A DNA stretch of 34,674 bases from JBBAFM01 sp041655415 (GCA_964429195.1 CAYSBC010000017.1:1-34674); one strand, 5' to 3'; numbered from the stretch's first letter, positions 14,342-22,650 are shown. Numbers and translations: made by a program. Notes: a model not told the origin generated them from the sequence alone.

Positions 14342-15361
14342 ATGATGCTTGTTATTAAAGAGGGTATTCCTCAAGAAGAAATTGAAAGAATTAAAACCAA
14401 ATTAATAAAGGAATATTCTGTTGATATTCATGAGTCTATCGGTAAAAATTATCATCTTCTTGGACTTGTAGGTGACACGGCCTCCATCGATCCAAGTGTC
14501 ATTCAATCTATAGATATCGTTGATAATCTCATTATCATTCAAGAGCCTTACAAAAAAGCCAATCGTAAATTTCATCCGACTGATACTGTTGTTGACATTT
14601 TAGGTCAAAAAATCGGTCATGACACCTTTACAGTTATTGCAGGCCCTTGTTCCATTGAAGGCAATGAAGATTACCTATCCATTTCAGAAAAAGTGAAAGC
14701 CTCGGGAGCACATATCTTGCGAGGTGGTGCATTTAAACCTAGAACCTCTCCTTATAGCTTCCAAGGTATGGGTGAAGAAGGTATTGAAATCATGAAAGAA
14801 GCCCGTAAAAAAACAGGTCTTCCCATTATATCCGAATTAATGTCTATCGATAAAATTGATTTCTTTGTTGAAAACGTCGATATTATTCAAATTGGTGCAC
14901 GCAATATGCAAAATTACAATTTGCTCCAGGAAGTTGGGAAAACAAATAAGCCTATCCTTTTAAAGAGAGGCTTATCAGCAACAATCGAAGAATTTTTAAT
15001 GTCCGCAGAATACATCATGGCCAAAGGAAATGAAAATGTCATTCTCTGCGAAAGAGGCATAAGAACCTTTGAGAAATACACCCGAAATACCCTGGATATC
15101 AGTGCAGTGCCTGTTATTAAAAAACATAGTCACCTGCCTATTATTATTGATCCAAGTCATGCAGGAGGCAAATGGTGGTTAGTTGAGCCTTTAGCTAAAG
15201 CTGCCATGGCTGTGGGAGCCGATGGCATTATGATCGAAGTGCACAATGATCCTCAAAAAGCCCTATGTGACGGCGATCAATCCATCAAGCCGGAAAGATT
15301 TGATGACTTGATGAGCACTTTGAAAAACATGTCCGTCCTCTTGGATAAAAAGATGCAGTAG
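14342..15361 (+). CDS. aroF: 3-deoxy-7-phosphoheptulonate (DAHP) synthase
   Basis: The enzyme condenses PEP with erythrose 4-phosphate, the first step of the shikimate pathway. At 339 residues it is the type I-beta form, with an N-terminal ferredoxin-like regulatory domain of about 70 residues like that of Thermotoga maritima, which is inhibited by Tyr and Phe. The barrel has GPCSIEG (metal Cys), LRGGAFKPRTSPYSFQG, GARNMQN, LLKRG, CERGIRTFE, IIDPSHAGG (metal His) and IEVHNDP (metal Glu). The ATG is eight bases from AGGAGG; a second ATG follows directly. Expression seems governed by the upstream leader and attenuator, so both synthesis and activity would respond to aromatic amino acids. Confidence 0.95.
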   Translation: MMLVIKEGIPQEEIERIKTKLIKEYSVDIHESIGKNYHLLGLVGDTASIDPSVIQSIDIVDNLIIIQEPYKKANRKFHPTDTVVDILGQKIGHDTFTVIAGPCSIEGNEDYLSISEKVKASGAHILRGGAFKPRTSPYSFQGMGEEGIEIMKEARKKTGLPIISELMSIDKIDFFVENVDIIQIGARNMQNYNLLQEVGKTNKPILLKRGLSATIEEFLMSAEYIMAKGNENVILCERGIRTFEKYTRNTLDISAVPVIKKHSHLPIIIDPSHAGGKWWLVEPLAKAAMAVGADGIMIEVHNDPQKALCDGDQSIKPERFDDLMSTLKNMSVLLDKKMQ

Positions 15362-15384
15362 AAATTGAGAATGCCATGAAAGAC

Positions 15385-16743
15385 TTAGGCTAAGGGAAAA
15401 CGATCCGGCAGCACAATACCTGCCCTTTTATAAATAGCCTTTGCTCTTTCCTTGGCTTCACGGATAATAGCTTCTTCATCTACAGTAAGGATATGACGAT
15501 CTTTCATAATCCATTTACCATCACAAATCATGCTTTCAACATTGCTAGCATGCATGGATGTGACCACATTAGCGATGATATCATGTAATGGAAGCATGTC
15601 CACTGTATTGGGATTGATGATAATTAAATCTGCTTTTTTACCTGCTTCTAAGCTACCAAGGTTCTCTTTGTCAAGTATGGCCTCGGCACCATTTCGTGTC
15701 ACCATACTTATAACATCCTGAGCTTTAACGACGGTAGGGTCTAAGCGCCAACCTTTATGAATAAGAAAAGTAAGCCACATCTCATCGATTATATTCATAC
15801 GGTTGTTGCATGGTGCCCCATCTGTTCCTATGGTGACACAAATACCTTCTTTCAACATAAGAGGTATTTTAGCAAACCCCAGGACACGCATAGCAGCTGC
15901 CGGATTATGAGAAACTTTCACTTCTTTATCCTTAAAGATGCCGACTTCTTCATCCGTTAGCCAAACTGTATGCACTGCTAAAAAATTTTTATCTAAAACG
16001 CCAAGGTTATGTAAATGCTTGACGGTGGTATTCCCTCTTGTCTGCTTTGCAAATTCGACCTCTTCTTTGATTTCAGCAACATGCATGTGCACACCTACCC
16101 CATACTTGTCTGCCAGCTCCTTGGTTCGAATGATAAGCTCATCGGAAGCATTAAAAATAGTCCTAATACCGAACCACCCTTTGATGCGCCCATCAGCAGA
16201 ATCATGAATTTTCTTAATGGTTTCTTCTTGAATATCGAGCTCTTCTTGGGTAGTTTTTTGCCATAGCCTTGGTAACCCTTCACCATTATCCATGACTGAT
16301 TTGGCAAGTATGCCACGGATACCTGTTTCCGTTACAGCTTTAGCCATGCTGTGTACAAACTGTCCACCGGGCTCAGCGAAGGCTGTAACACCCGATTTTA
16401 TCAGTTCAAGATTACAAAGCAAGGTGGAAACATAGGAATCTTCTTCCGTTAAACTGCTTTCATAAGGCCATATCCTATCATGCAGCCATGTTAAGAGATT
16501 GACATCATCCCCTAATCCCCTGCCTAATTGTTGAGATGTATGGACGTGGGTATTGATGAGCCCGGGCATCACGAGTTTGTCCTTACCATCAACAATTTCA
16601 GCATCAGCTTTAATCATGGACTCATCGATAGGACCTACACCTATGATTCTATCCCCTTCAATTAGCACTCCTCCGGACTTATAAACCTTGGATTCTTTAT
16701 CCATTGTTATAATAAATGCGTTTTTTATATAAATTTGTTTCAA
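15385..16743 (-). CDS. Amidohydrolase of the Atz/Trz type, probable adenosine-derivative deaminase
   Basis: This is a 452-residue metal-dependent hydrolase with a TIM barrel. The zinc ligands sit in GLINTHVHTSQ (HxH), HMHVAEIKEE (His and Glu), AVHTVWLTDEE (His) and GTDGAPCNNRMN (Asp). The family includes S-adenosylhomocysteine/methylthioadenosine deaminase, 5'-deoxyadenosine deaminase, chlorohydrolases and guanine deaminase. The overall pattern fits the nucleoside deaminases best, but the motif after the metal Asp does not allow a firm substrate. The start is TTG with a GGAGGGAG site. It follows the EAL gene by 22 bases and converges on the DAHP synthase gene. Confidence 0.82.
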   Translation of the reverse strand: MKQIYIKNAFIITMDKESKVYKSGGVLIEGDRIIGVGPIDESMIKADAEIVDGKDKLVMPGLINTHVHTSQQLGRGLGDDVNLLTWLHDRIWPYESSLTEEDSYVSTLLCNLELIKSGVTAFAEPGGQFVHSMAKAVTETGIRGILAKSVMDNGEGLPRLWQKTTQEELDIQEETIKKIHDSADGRIKGWFGIRTIFNASDELIIRTKELADKYGVGVHMHVAEIKEEVEFAKQTRGNTTVKHLHNLGVLDKNFLAVHTVWLTDEEVGIFKDKEVKVSHNPAAAMRVLGFAKIPLMLKEGICVTIGTDGAPCNNRMNIIDEMWLTFLIHKGWRLDPTVVKAQDVISMVTRNGAEAILDKENLGSLEAGKKADLIIINPNTVDMLPLHDIIANVVTSMHASNVESMICDGKWIMKDRHILTVDEEAIIREAKERAKAIYKRAGIVLPDRFPLA

Positions 16744-16765
16744 ATTGCTCCCTCCACTGATGTTG

Positions 16766-19168
16766 CTAATTTTTTGTTTGAATCCCTTTTATTATAACTT
16801 CCATCTCATTTACTGGCAATGGCTTACTGAATAGATAACCTTGCCCCAATTCACAACCTATCTGTTTTAAATAGAAAAGCTGTTCATCCGTTTCTATACC
16901 TTCCGCAACAACCAATAAATCCAAACTATTAGCCATTCCTATTATTGTTTTGACAAGCTTTTGCTTTTTAGAAACAGTTGTTAAGTCATTTATAAAAATT
17001 TTGTCTATTTTTAATTTGTCTAATCCAAATAAATCCAATTGCCCTAAAGAAGAAAAACCTGTTCCAAAATCGTCCATGGATATTTTTATTCCGCTTCTCT
17101 TTAAATCTTTCAAATTCTCTATAATGATGTTCATATTGCCGGAAGAAACACTTTCGGTAATTTCTAACTCAATGTTCTCTGGATTAACATCATACTCGAA
17201 AAGTATAGCTTTAACTATTTTAGAAAATCCCATTTGTTCCAACTGCTTTACTGAAATATTGATTGAAATAGGTATCATCCCATAGCCCTTACGGTTCCAT
17301 GCACGAAGAAGTTTGCATACTTCTTTTATAACCCATTCCCCTATTACAACTATCTGCCCTGTTTTTTCAGCAATGGGTATAAAATTTCCAGGTAACACTT
17401 TTCCTAAAATCGGGCTTTCCCATCGGAGTAGAGCCTCTGCACCTACAATAACGCTTTTTTTAATATCGTATATAGGTTGAAAATGTATAGAAAGTTCTTT
17501 GTTAGCCATGGCTCCCGGTAAATAATTGGATATGTAAAACTTATTTTCTGTCTCTTCAGCCATTTCCATGGAGTAAAAACAAATGTTTTCTTCAAACTGT
17601 TCCCGAGCTTTACTAAGAGCTATATCAGCATAACGAATTAAGGTTGCAACATCTGTTCCATTTTCCGGAAATCTACTTATTCCAATATTTGCTTTAATAT
17701 ATAAACGTCTGTCTCCTATAATAAAAGGCTTCTTTATTCTATTCACTAAATTTATTGCCAAGTCTTTTAAAGCTGCTGGTGAAAGTTTGCTGGATAAAAT
17801 AGCAAATTTATCACTATCATATCTTGCTATTAAATCAGCGTTATTCGTTAATGCAAGGATTCGTTTAGATATTTCAATTAACACTCTATCCCTTACAAGA
17901 TATCCAAGGCTATCATTAATTTCTTCTAAACCTTCTACACTGATTATAACAATTAAAAATTCTTTCATTCCTTTTTTTATATGATTTTCATTTATTGCTT
18001 TTAAGAAATAATCTCTGTTAAGGAAACCCGTTAATAAATCATTCTTTTGTAACTCATTTATCCTTCTATCAATCCTTTTTTTCTCCGAAAGATCTTTAAA
18101 AATAAGAACATAATAGGTGGTATTCTCAGAATGTTTTTTAATACTATTAATAGTTACCCATGCACAATAATTAGCTTTATCTTTGTTTTTCCACCATATT
18201 TCCCCACTCCATTGTCCTTCACTCTGCAGCTGAAGCCAAATGTCTTGATAAAAATCATTTGTATGAATACTGGATTTTATAATGCCTATACCCTTTTGTT
18301 TTATCTCTTCTAGTCTATATTTAGCAATCTTTGTAAAAGCACTGTTAATCCACTCAATCTGACCTTCTGAATTAGTTATGACGACACCTTCTGAATTATT
18401 TTCTAATATACTTTTAAATAAAAGCAATTGTTTTTCATGGGCTTTTCTATTTGTTATATCGATATAGATTGTATAAACGCCTACAACACCCTGATTATAT
18501 ATTATAGGGTAACCTAACACTTCCACTTCAATGTAGCTACCATCTTTCCTTTTCCTTACTCCTTCTTTTTTTATAACTTTCCCTTTGTACATTAGTTCTA
18601 TATTGCGATCTATATCTGTCTTATTCTCTGATGGAGCTGCCAAAATATTAATGGGTTTGCCTTCTACATCTTCTAAAGAATACTTAAATAGACTCGTAAA
18701 ATTTTCATTTATATTAACAACCTTTTGTTCCTTATCCAAAATAGCAACAGCATAGGGAGAAGCAAAAAATAGTCTATCAAACATCAATTTCTGCCTTATT
18801 TTATCTGAGATATCATTAATAACAGAAAACAACAAGGTTCTTTTCTCGGTTGAAACAGGAAAACTATGTACTTCTACATCTCTCTCTTCACCATTAGCTA
18901 GTCGATGAGTAAATTCAAAATAGTTCCTTTTTTGTCTTTGGGCACGATCCATTTCCTCTTTAATCTGCTCTTTGCTGAGGATATTGATATTATAAATATT
19001 CATACTTAAGAATTTTTCTCTTGAATATCCATAAAAAAGTATTGCTGCTTCATTGGCCTTTACTATCTGTCCATCTTCTGGATCAATAACCAGCATAATA
19101 CTACTATGGCTTTCAAATAGTAAATCTTCGGATAAATTAAGTTGGTAAGTTGCTTTACTATCCATCAT
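16766..19168 (-). CDS. PAS-GGDEF-EAL protein, probable c-di-GMP phosphodiesterase
   Basis: The 800-residue cytoplasmic protein has three PAS domains (about 20-125, 130-245 and 250-365), a GGDEF-like domain (about 375-535) and an EAL domain (about 545-795). The GGDEF signature has decayed to DSDKF (451-455), so cyclase activity is unlikely; the domain may bind GTP as a regulator. The EAL domain keeps the catalytic set: EALLRW (578-583), NISVKQL, ELEITES, MDDFGTGFSSL, KLKIDK, VAEGIET and GQGYLFSKPL. It should hydrolyse c-di-GMP to pGpG. No transmembrane segment is seen. It lies downstream of cheW behind a terminator, near a gene controlled by a c-di-GMP riboswitch. Confidence 0.92.
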   Translation of the reverse strand: MMDSKATYQLNLSEDLLFESHSSIMLVIDPEDGQIVKANEAAILFYGYSREKFLSMNIYNINILSKEQIKEEMDRAQRQKRNYFEFTHRLANGEERDVEVHSFPVSTEKRTLLFSVINDISDKIRQKLMFDRLFFASPYAVAILDKEQKVVNINENFTSLFKYSLEDVEGKPINILAAPSENKTDIDRNIELMYKGKVIKKEGVRKRKDGSYIEVEVLGYPIIYNQGVVGVYTIYIDITNRKAHEKQLLLFKSILENNSEGVVITNSEGQIEWINSAFTKIAKYRLEEIKQKGIGIIKSSIHTNDFYQDIWLQLQSEGQWSGEIWWKNKDKANYCAWVTINSIKKHSENTTYYVLIFKDLSEKKRIDRRINELQKNDLLTGFLNRDYFLKAINENHIKKGMKEFLIVIISVEGLEEINDSLGYLVRDRVLIEISKRILALTNNADLIARYDSDKFAILSSKLSPAALKDLAINLVNRIKKPFIIGDRRLYIKANIGISRFPENGTDVATLIRYADIALSKAREQFEENICFYSMEMAEETENKFYISNYLPGAMANKELSIHFQPIYDIKKSVIVGAEALLRWESPILGKVLPGNFIPIAEKTGQIVVIGEWVIKEVCKLLRAWNRKGYGMIPISINISVKQLEQMGFSKIVKAILFEYDVNPENIELEITESVSSGNMNIIIENLKDLKRSGIKISMDDFGTGFSSLGQLDLFGLDKLKIDKIFINDLTTVSKKQKLVKTIIGMANSLDLLVVAEGIETDEQLFYLKQIGCELGQGYLFSKPLPVNEMEVIIKGIQTKN

Positions 19169-19239
19169 CTATAACCTCCAATAAATCTCCTATCATTCTA
19201 CCTTCTAGTCTTTATAAGTCATGTATATTTACTTATAGA

Positions 19240-19265
19240 AAGAGCATCTCAAAAAAGATGCTCTT
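19240..19265 (-). terminator. Terminator after cheW
   Basis: AGAGCATCT and AGATGCTCT form a perfect stem (10 bp with the outer A-T pair) around a six-base loop, followed on the minus strand by TTCTAT. It lies 24 bases past the cheW stop codon and probably ends the chemoreceptor-cheW transcript. The T-tract is short, so some read-through into the EAL gene is possible. Confidence 0.7.
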
Positions 19266-19288
19266 CTTCATTAGACCATAAGCCTTCC

Positions 19289-19750
19289 CTATTCAACTAG
19301 TAGATTTTTTGTCATTTCCAGTTCTTCACTGGATAATAGCAGACTGCTTTCAAGCAGCACAACGATGGTATCTCCAATCTTTGCAATACCTTTTACATAC
19401 CTTCCTTTAAAGTCCTGGTTAAATTTTGGTGGTTCTGCAATGTATTCATCCTGTATTGTTATAACCTCTTCTACTCGGTCTACTATAAATCCTACCATGG
19501 TTTGAAGTACATCTACAACAATGATACATGTTCGCTCATCATATTCTATTCTCTCTTTATTAAATCTTGCCCGAACATCAATTGTAGGAATAATGCGCCC
19601 TCTTAGATTAATAACACCATTAACATAATCAGGTTGTTCCGGTAGTTTTGTAATTTTTTGAATGCCAATGATTTCAATCACACTTGAAATATCAATTCCG
19701 TAGTATTCATTATCGAGAATGAATCTTAAGTACTGAGACAAATTTTCCAC
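19289..19750 (-). CDS. cheW: Chemotaxis coupling protein CheW
   Basis: CheW bridges chemoreceptors and the histidine kinase CheA at the membrane. The 153-residue protein has the double-barrel CheW fold, with YYGIDISSVIEI, LPEQPDYVNGVINLRGRIIPTIDV split into its usual blocks, and GFIVDRVEEVITI. It starts 12 bases after the chemoreceptor gene ends, so the pair is co-transcribed under the riboswitch. No cheA is in this window, so it must work with a kinase encoded elsewhere. Confidence 0.94.
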   Translation of the reverse strand: MENLSQYLRFILDNEYYGIDISSVIEIIGIQKITKLPEQPDYVNGVINLRGRIIPTIDVRARFNKERIEYDERTCIIVVDVLQTMVGFIVDRVEEVITIQDEYIAEPPKFNQDFKGRYVKGIAKIGDTIVVLLESSLLLSSEELEMTKNLLVE

Positions 19751-19761
19751 CCCTTTCTTTA

Positions 19762-22350
19762 TTAGTACTTTCCAAAATTATCCTCAATGACTATTTGAAG
19801 ATTCTCTTTTCTATTCTGTTGTTTTTCTAAAAGCTTTATTTCCTTTTTTGTTGTTAGCCTTTTAATCTTAGAGTTCTTGAGCTTATACTCTTGAATAAGG
19901 TTCTTAAGAACTTGTGCTTGCCCTGCCATCTCCTCACTTGCTGATGCACTTTCTTCAGCAGTTGCGGTATTGCTTTGAGTAACCTGGGAAATCTGCTCGA
20001 TACCTTGATTTACTTCTTCAATGGCACTGGTTTGCTCACTGGATGCCGTAGCAATCTGAGAAACGATATCTACTACATTGGTTACACCGGTTACAATTTT
20101 TTCAAAGGCTTGGGCTGTTTCATGAGCCATCTTGTACCCTTCTTCAGTCTTGTGGATAGAGTTATCAATTAAGTCTGTTGTTTCTTTTGCAGCCTTTGCA
20201 CTTCTTGCAGCGAGGTTCCTCACTTCTTCTGCCACAACAGCAAAGCCTTTTCCATGCTCTCCAGCTCGCGCAGCCTCAACCGCCGCATTAAGAGCTAATA
20301 TATTGGTTTGGAAAGCTATTTCATCAATAACTTTAATAATTTTTGAAATACCTTTGGAAGACTCCTTAATTTCATTCATGGCAACAAGCATTTCATTCAT
20401 TTGTTTGTTTCCAATTTGGGCATCTTCCTTTGATTTTACGGATAGCTCATTAGCTTTATATGCGCTCTCTGCATTATCTTTTGTTTGCTCAGCTACTTCG
20501 TTAATACTCGCACTTATTTCCTCTACAGACCCGGCTTGTTCTGCAGACCCTTGGGAAAGGGTTTGACTCGAGGAAGCGACTTGATCAGCTGCAGACTCTA
20601 CCTGCTCTGCTGAATCATTAAATTCTGAAAACACTTCATTTAATGATTCTATAATATTGTTAATGGAATCTTTAAGCTTAATAAAATCTCCTAAGTATTT
20701 TCTTTCTATATTATCCGTGAAATCTTTATTGGCCATATTGAATAAGATACTTGATAATTCATCAATATAAGATTTAATTTCGCTAGAGCTTGCTTCCAGG
20801 CTCGCATTAATGTTCTTAAAGTTTTTTGCTATTTCTTCGGTATCCCCGTCATAATCAGCCAAGGATGTTTTTATATTGAGATTTCCTTGGGCTAAAAGAT
20901 TTAAATTATTTACGAGCTTATTGACTTCTATCTCTTGATATCGGGTCTTTTTATCTGCTACAACTTGAGCTAGCTTAATATCAGTTTGATCTAATATTAT
21001 TTCTAATGCACCCGTAATATTTCCCTGTCCATCCGTCATAGGAATACCAGAACAGTAGATATGTAGAGGCTCTTTCCCAGCATGGCAAATATTATCACCA
21101 GTACTCACTCTATTATCTGTCATAGCCCTATGACAATAACATTTTTCAGTTTTGCAGTCATCTGTTTTCCAGTAGTCATGACATTTTATACCTAAAACAG
21201 AATGGATATCTGTTTGAGACATATCAGCTCCCGTTTTGTTAATAAAGTTTATACCATATTCCTTATCTACAGTCATGACAATAATAGGTAAAGAATCAAA
21301 ATAACAGACAAAAGATGAAGTTATATGGTAAATTCCAGACACGATTTCTTTCCATCCGCCTTCAAAGTCCTTTAAGTTATTTTCCATTCTAAACTTACCA
21401 ACTTCTATATTTTCGATTATCTGCTTTACATCTTGACGCATTTTTTTGATTTTCAAATTCATGTTCATTATGTTCTTATTTAACACATCTTTATCACTTC
21501 TTATAGGTATATCTACATCAAAACTACCTGTTGCTATTTTTTCAACAATTGAGGATTGCTTTTTAATATTCTCAATCATTTCACTAAAGGCTACTGAAAG
21601 CATGCCAACTTCATCCTTAGTTTTTGATGTAATCTCAACATCGATGTCGCCAACTGAAAGCTTCTGCGCTGCATATGTTAACCTTTTTAGAGGCTTTGAA
21701 ATGATTCTGCCGAGTGTTATTCCTAAAAGAATAGAAATAAGAACTGCTCCTAATAAGATAGCAATCATTGTCATTGTTGCTCTTGTCACAATTTCATTAT
21801 TATTTTCATCTATCCTTTGAGCCTCTTCGGTCTTAACATGAACTAGATTGACAATTCTATCTTGTTCTTCTCTAGCTATCTTCCCAAACTCTCCTTCTTC
21901 ACTTGCATAAAAAATAGCCTCTGCTATTCTTTCTTCATTGATCAACCTTATCAATTGATCAAATTTTTCACCATAGACTATTCGTACTTGGGCAAATTCA
22001 TCATAGGCCTTTTGTACCTCAAGTGACATCGGTATAGATTCAAAGGCTTCATAGGCTTTAAGAAACTCAGCTCTTCTTGCGTTAACTGCTTGAATTGCTG
22101 CGGCTCTCTCTTCTGCCGTTGGTGCCAATAAGGATACATAGATATTGACTCGCATTCTTTGAAATGCTTGAGTCATATCTCCCATCAATTGAATGGGTAT
22201 AAGATTTTCTTCAAATAATCTTGTGTTTGCATTGTTAATCTCTTTAATATTAACTATTCCAACTAACCCAACTACTCCAGCTATCAATGCAACTAGAACA
22301 AATCCGACTATTACTTTTGCGCCAATTTTTCTGTTTAAAAACCACGACAT
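19762..22350 (-). CDS. Methyl-accepting chemotaxis protein with a Cys-rich PAS domain
   Basis: This 862-residue chemoreceptor has a first transmembrane segment at about 10-34, a periplasmic four-helix-bundle sensor (about 35-190) and a second segment at about 193-215. HAMP-type regions and a PAS-like domain (about 345-465) follow, then the signalling domain with the hairpin tip IAFQTNILALNAAVEAARAGE. The PAS-like domain carries a cysteine cluster, C390-x8-C399-x4-C404-x-C406, plus C422 and C433, which could bind metal, heme or an Fe-S centre or act as a redox switch. No C-terminal CheR-docking pentapeptide is seen. I chose the ATG at 22350 because GGGGG lies nine bases before it; an in-frame ATG at 22374 is upstream of that site. 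A c-di-GMP riboswitch precedes the gene. Confidence 0.92.
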   Translation of the reverse strand: MSWFLNRKIGAKVIVGFVLVALIAGVVGLVGIVNIKEINNANTRLFEENLIPIQLMGDMTQAFQRMRVNIYVSLLAPTAEERAAAIQAVNARRAEFLKAYEAFESIPMSLEVQKAYDEFAQVRIVYGEKFDQLIRLINEERIAEAIFYASEEGEFGKIAREEQDRIVNLVHVKTEEAQRIDENNNEIVTRATMTMIAILLGAVLISILLGITLGRIISKPLKRLTYAAQKLSVGDIDVEITSKTKDEVGMLSVAFSEMIENIKKQSSIVEKIATGSFDVDIPIRSDKDVLNKNIMNMNLKIKKMRQDVKQIIENIEVGKFRMENNLKDFEGGWKEIVSGIYHITSSFVCYFDSLPIIVMTVDKEYGINFINKTGADMSQTDIHSVLGIKCHDYWKTDDCKTEKCYCHRAMTDNRVSTGDNICHAGKEPLHIYCSGIPMTDGQGNITGALEIILDQTDIKLAQVVADKKTRYQEIEVNKLVNNLNLLAQGNLNIKTSLADYDGDTEEIAKNFKNINASLEASSSEIKSYIDELSSILFNMANKDFTDNIERKYLGDFIKLKDSINNIIESLNEVFSEFNDSAEQVESAADQVASSSQTLSQGSAEQAGSVEEISASINEVAEQTKDNAESAYKANELSVKSKEDAQIGNKQMNEMLVAMNEIKESSKGISKIIKVIDEIAFQTNILALNAAVEAARAGEHGKGFAVVAEEVRNLAARSAKAAKETTDLIDNSIHKTEEGYKMAHETAQAFEKIVTGVTNVVDIVSQIATASSEQTSAIEEVNQGIEQISQVTQSNTATAEESASASEEMAGQAQVLKNLIQEYKLKNSKIKRLTTKKEIKLLEKQQNRKENLQIVIEDNFGKY

Positions 22351-22404
22351 AACTAAAATCCCCCTATACTTCATGAATTTAATAATCGCGATTGTAAATC
22401 TCTG

Positions 22405-22438
22405 AAAAAAACCAAAAAATAAAAAATCTAGGTTTGGT
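22405..22438 (-). terminator. Candidate terminator in the riboswitch expression platform
   Basis: On the minus strand, ACCAAA (22433-22438) can pair with TTTGGT (22411-22416), followed by a run of Ts down to 22405. The stem is short, with a 16-base loop. Its 5' arm begins inside the conserved GTTACC end of the riboswitch, and its loop contains the 3' strand of P1, so folding of the two should compete. Which ligand state favours transcription cannot be decided by eye. Confidence 0.5.
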
Positions 22439-22514
22439 AACTGGCTACCATTTTACAGGCCCTATAGTTTTGTGTCCCTTCCTTTCGAAAGGTTTACCTT
22501 TTCATCTTAGATTT
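22424..22514 (-). ncRNA. c-di-GMP-I (GEMM-I) riboswitch
   Basis: Read on the minus strand, the region matches the GEMM-I aptamer. P1 is AAATCTA (22508-22514) with TAGATTT (22424-22430). The GGTAAACC element leads into P2, CCTTTC-GAAA-GGAAGG, with the canonical GAAA tetraloop. Then come GGGACACAAAAC and a P3 arm containing GGGCC and ATGGTAGCC, ending in GTTACC. Compared with the Vibrio Vc2 aptamer, the guanine that contacts the ligand is kept. The adjacent C-G pair is replaced by U-A, a compensatory change. It lies 74 bases ahead of the chemoreceptor start, so c-di-GMP should control the receptor and cheW. Confidence 0.9.
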
Positions 22515-22525
22515 ACTTCTCACTA

Positions 22526-22562
22526 CTTCCTAATATTTAGGATTTTACTAAATATTGGGAAG
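22526..22562 (-). other. Long stem-loop at the 5' end of the chemoreceptor transcript
   Basis: CTTCCTAATATTTAG (22526-22540) pairs with CTAAATATTGGGAAG (22548-22562) over 15 bp, with one wobble pair on the RNA and a seven-base loop. It starts only a few bases after the predicted transcription start and lies just before the riboswitch. No T-run follows, so it may protect the mRNA 5' end. Confidence 0.6.
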
Positions 22563-22574
22563 CATATCGTTTTA

Positions 22575-22603
22575 ATTATAGCCTCTTTGTTAAGGGCAGA
22601 CAA
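22575..22603 (-). promoter_or_regulatory. Promoter for the riboswitch/chemoreceptor transcript
   Basis: TTGTCT (22598-22603) and a perfect TATAAT (22575-22580) are 17 bases apart. The sequence looks like the main sigma factor type and not like the sigma-D motility consensus. Confidence 0.65.
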
Positions 22604-22610
22604 CTGAAAA

Positions 22611-22650
22611 TTATACAAAACCCTACAAAATTTTACAAAATTCTACATTC
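22611..22650. repeat. Four 10-bp phased repeats, NNNTACAAAA, upstream of the chemoreceptor promoter
   Basis: Consecutive 10-base units read TTATACAAAA, CCCTACAAAA, TTTTACAAAA and TTCTACATTC. TACAAAA recurs three times at exactly 10 bases, the fourth unit is degenerate, and the first three bases vary. On the promoter strand each unit is TTTTGTA, and the array runs from about eight bases upstream of the -35 to the end of the tgt region. The spacing is that of one DNA helical turn. Confidence 0.75.

Noticed and set aside
20132..20566. 144-codon plus-strand ORF within the chemoreceptor gene
   Set aside because: It is antisense to the most conserved part of the signalling domain, where Ala/Glu-rich codons keep the reverse frame open.
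22611..22650. Phased TACAAAA units as a CRISPR array
   Set aside because: Units are 10 bases with no spacers, and no cas genes are present.
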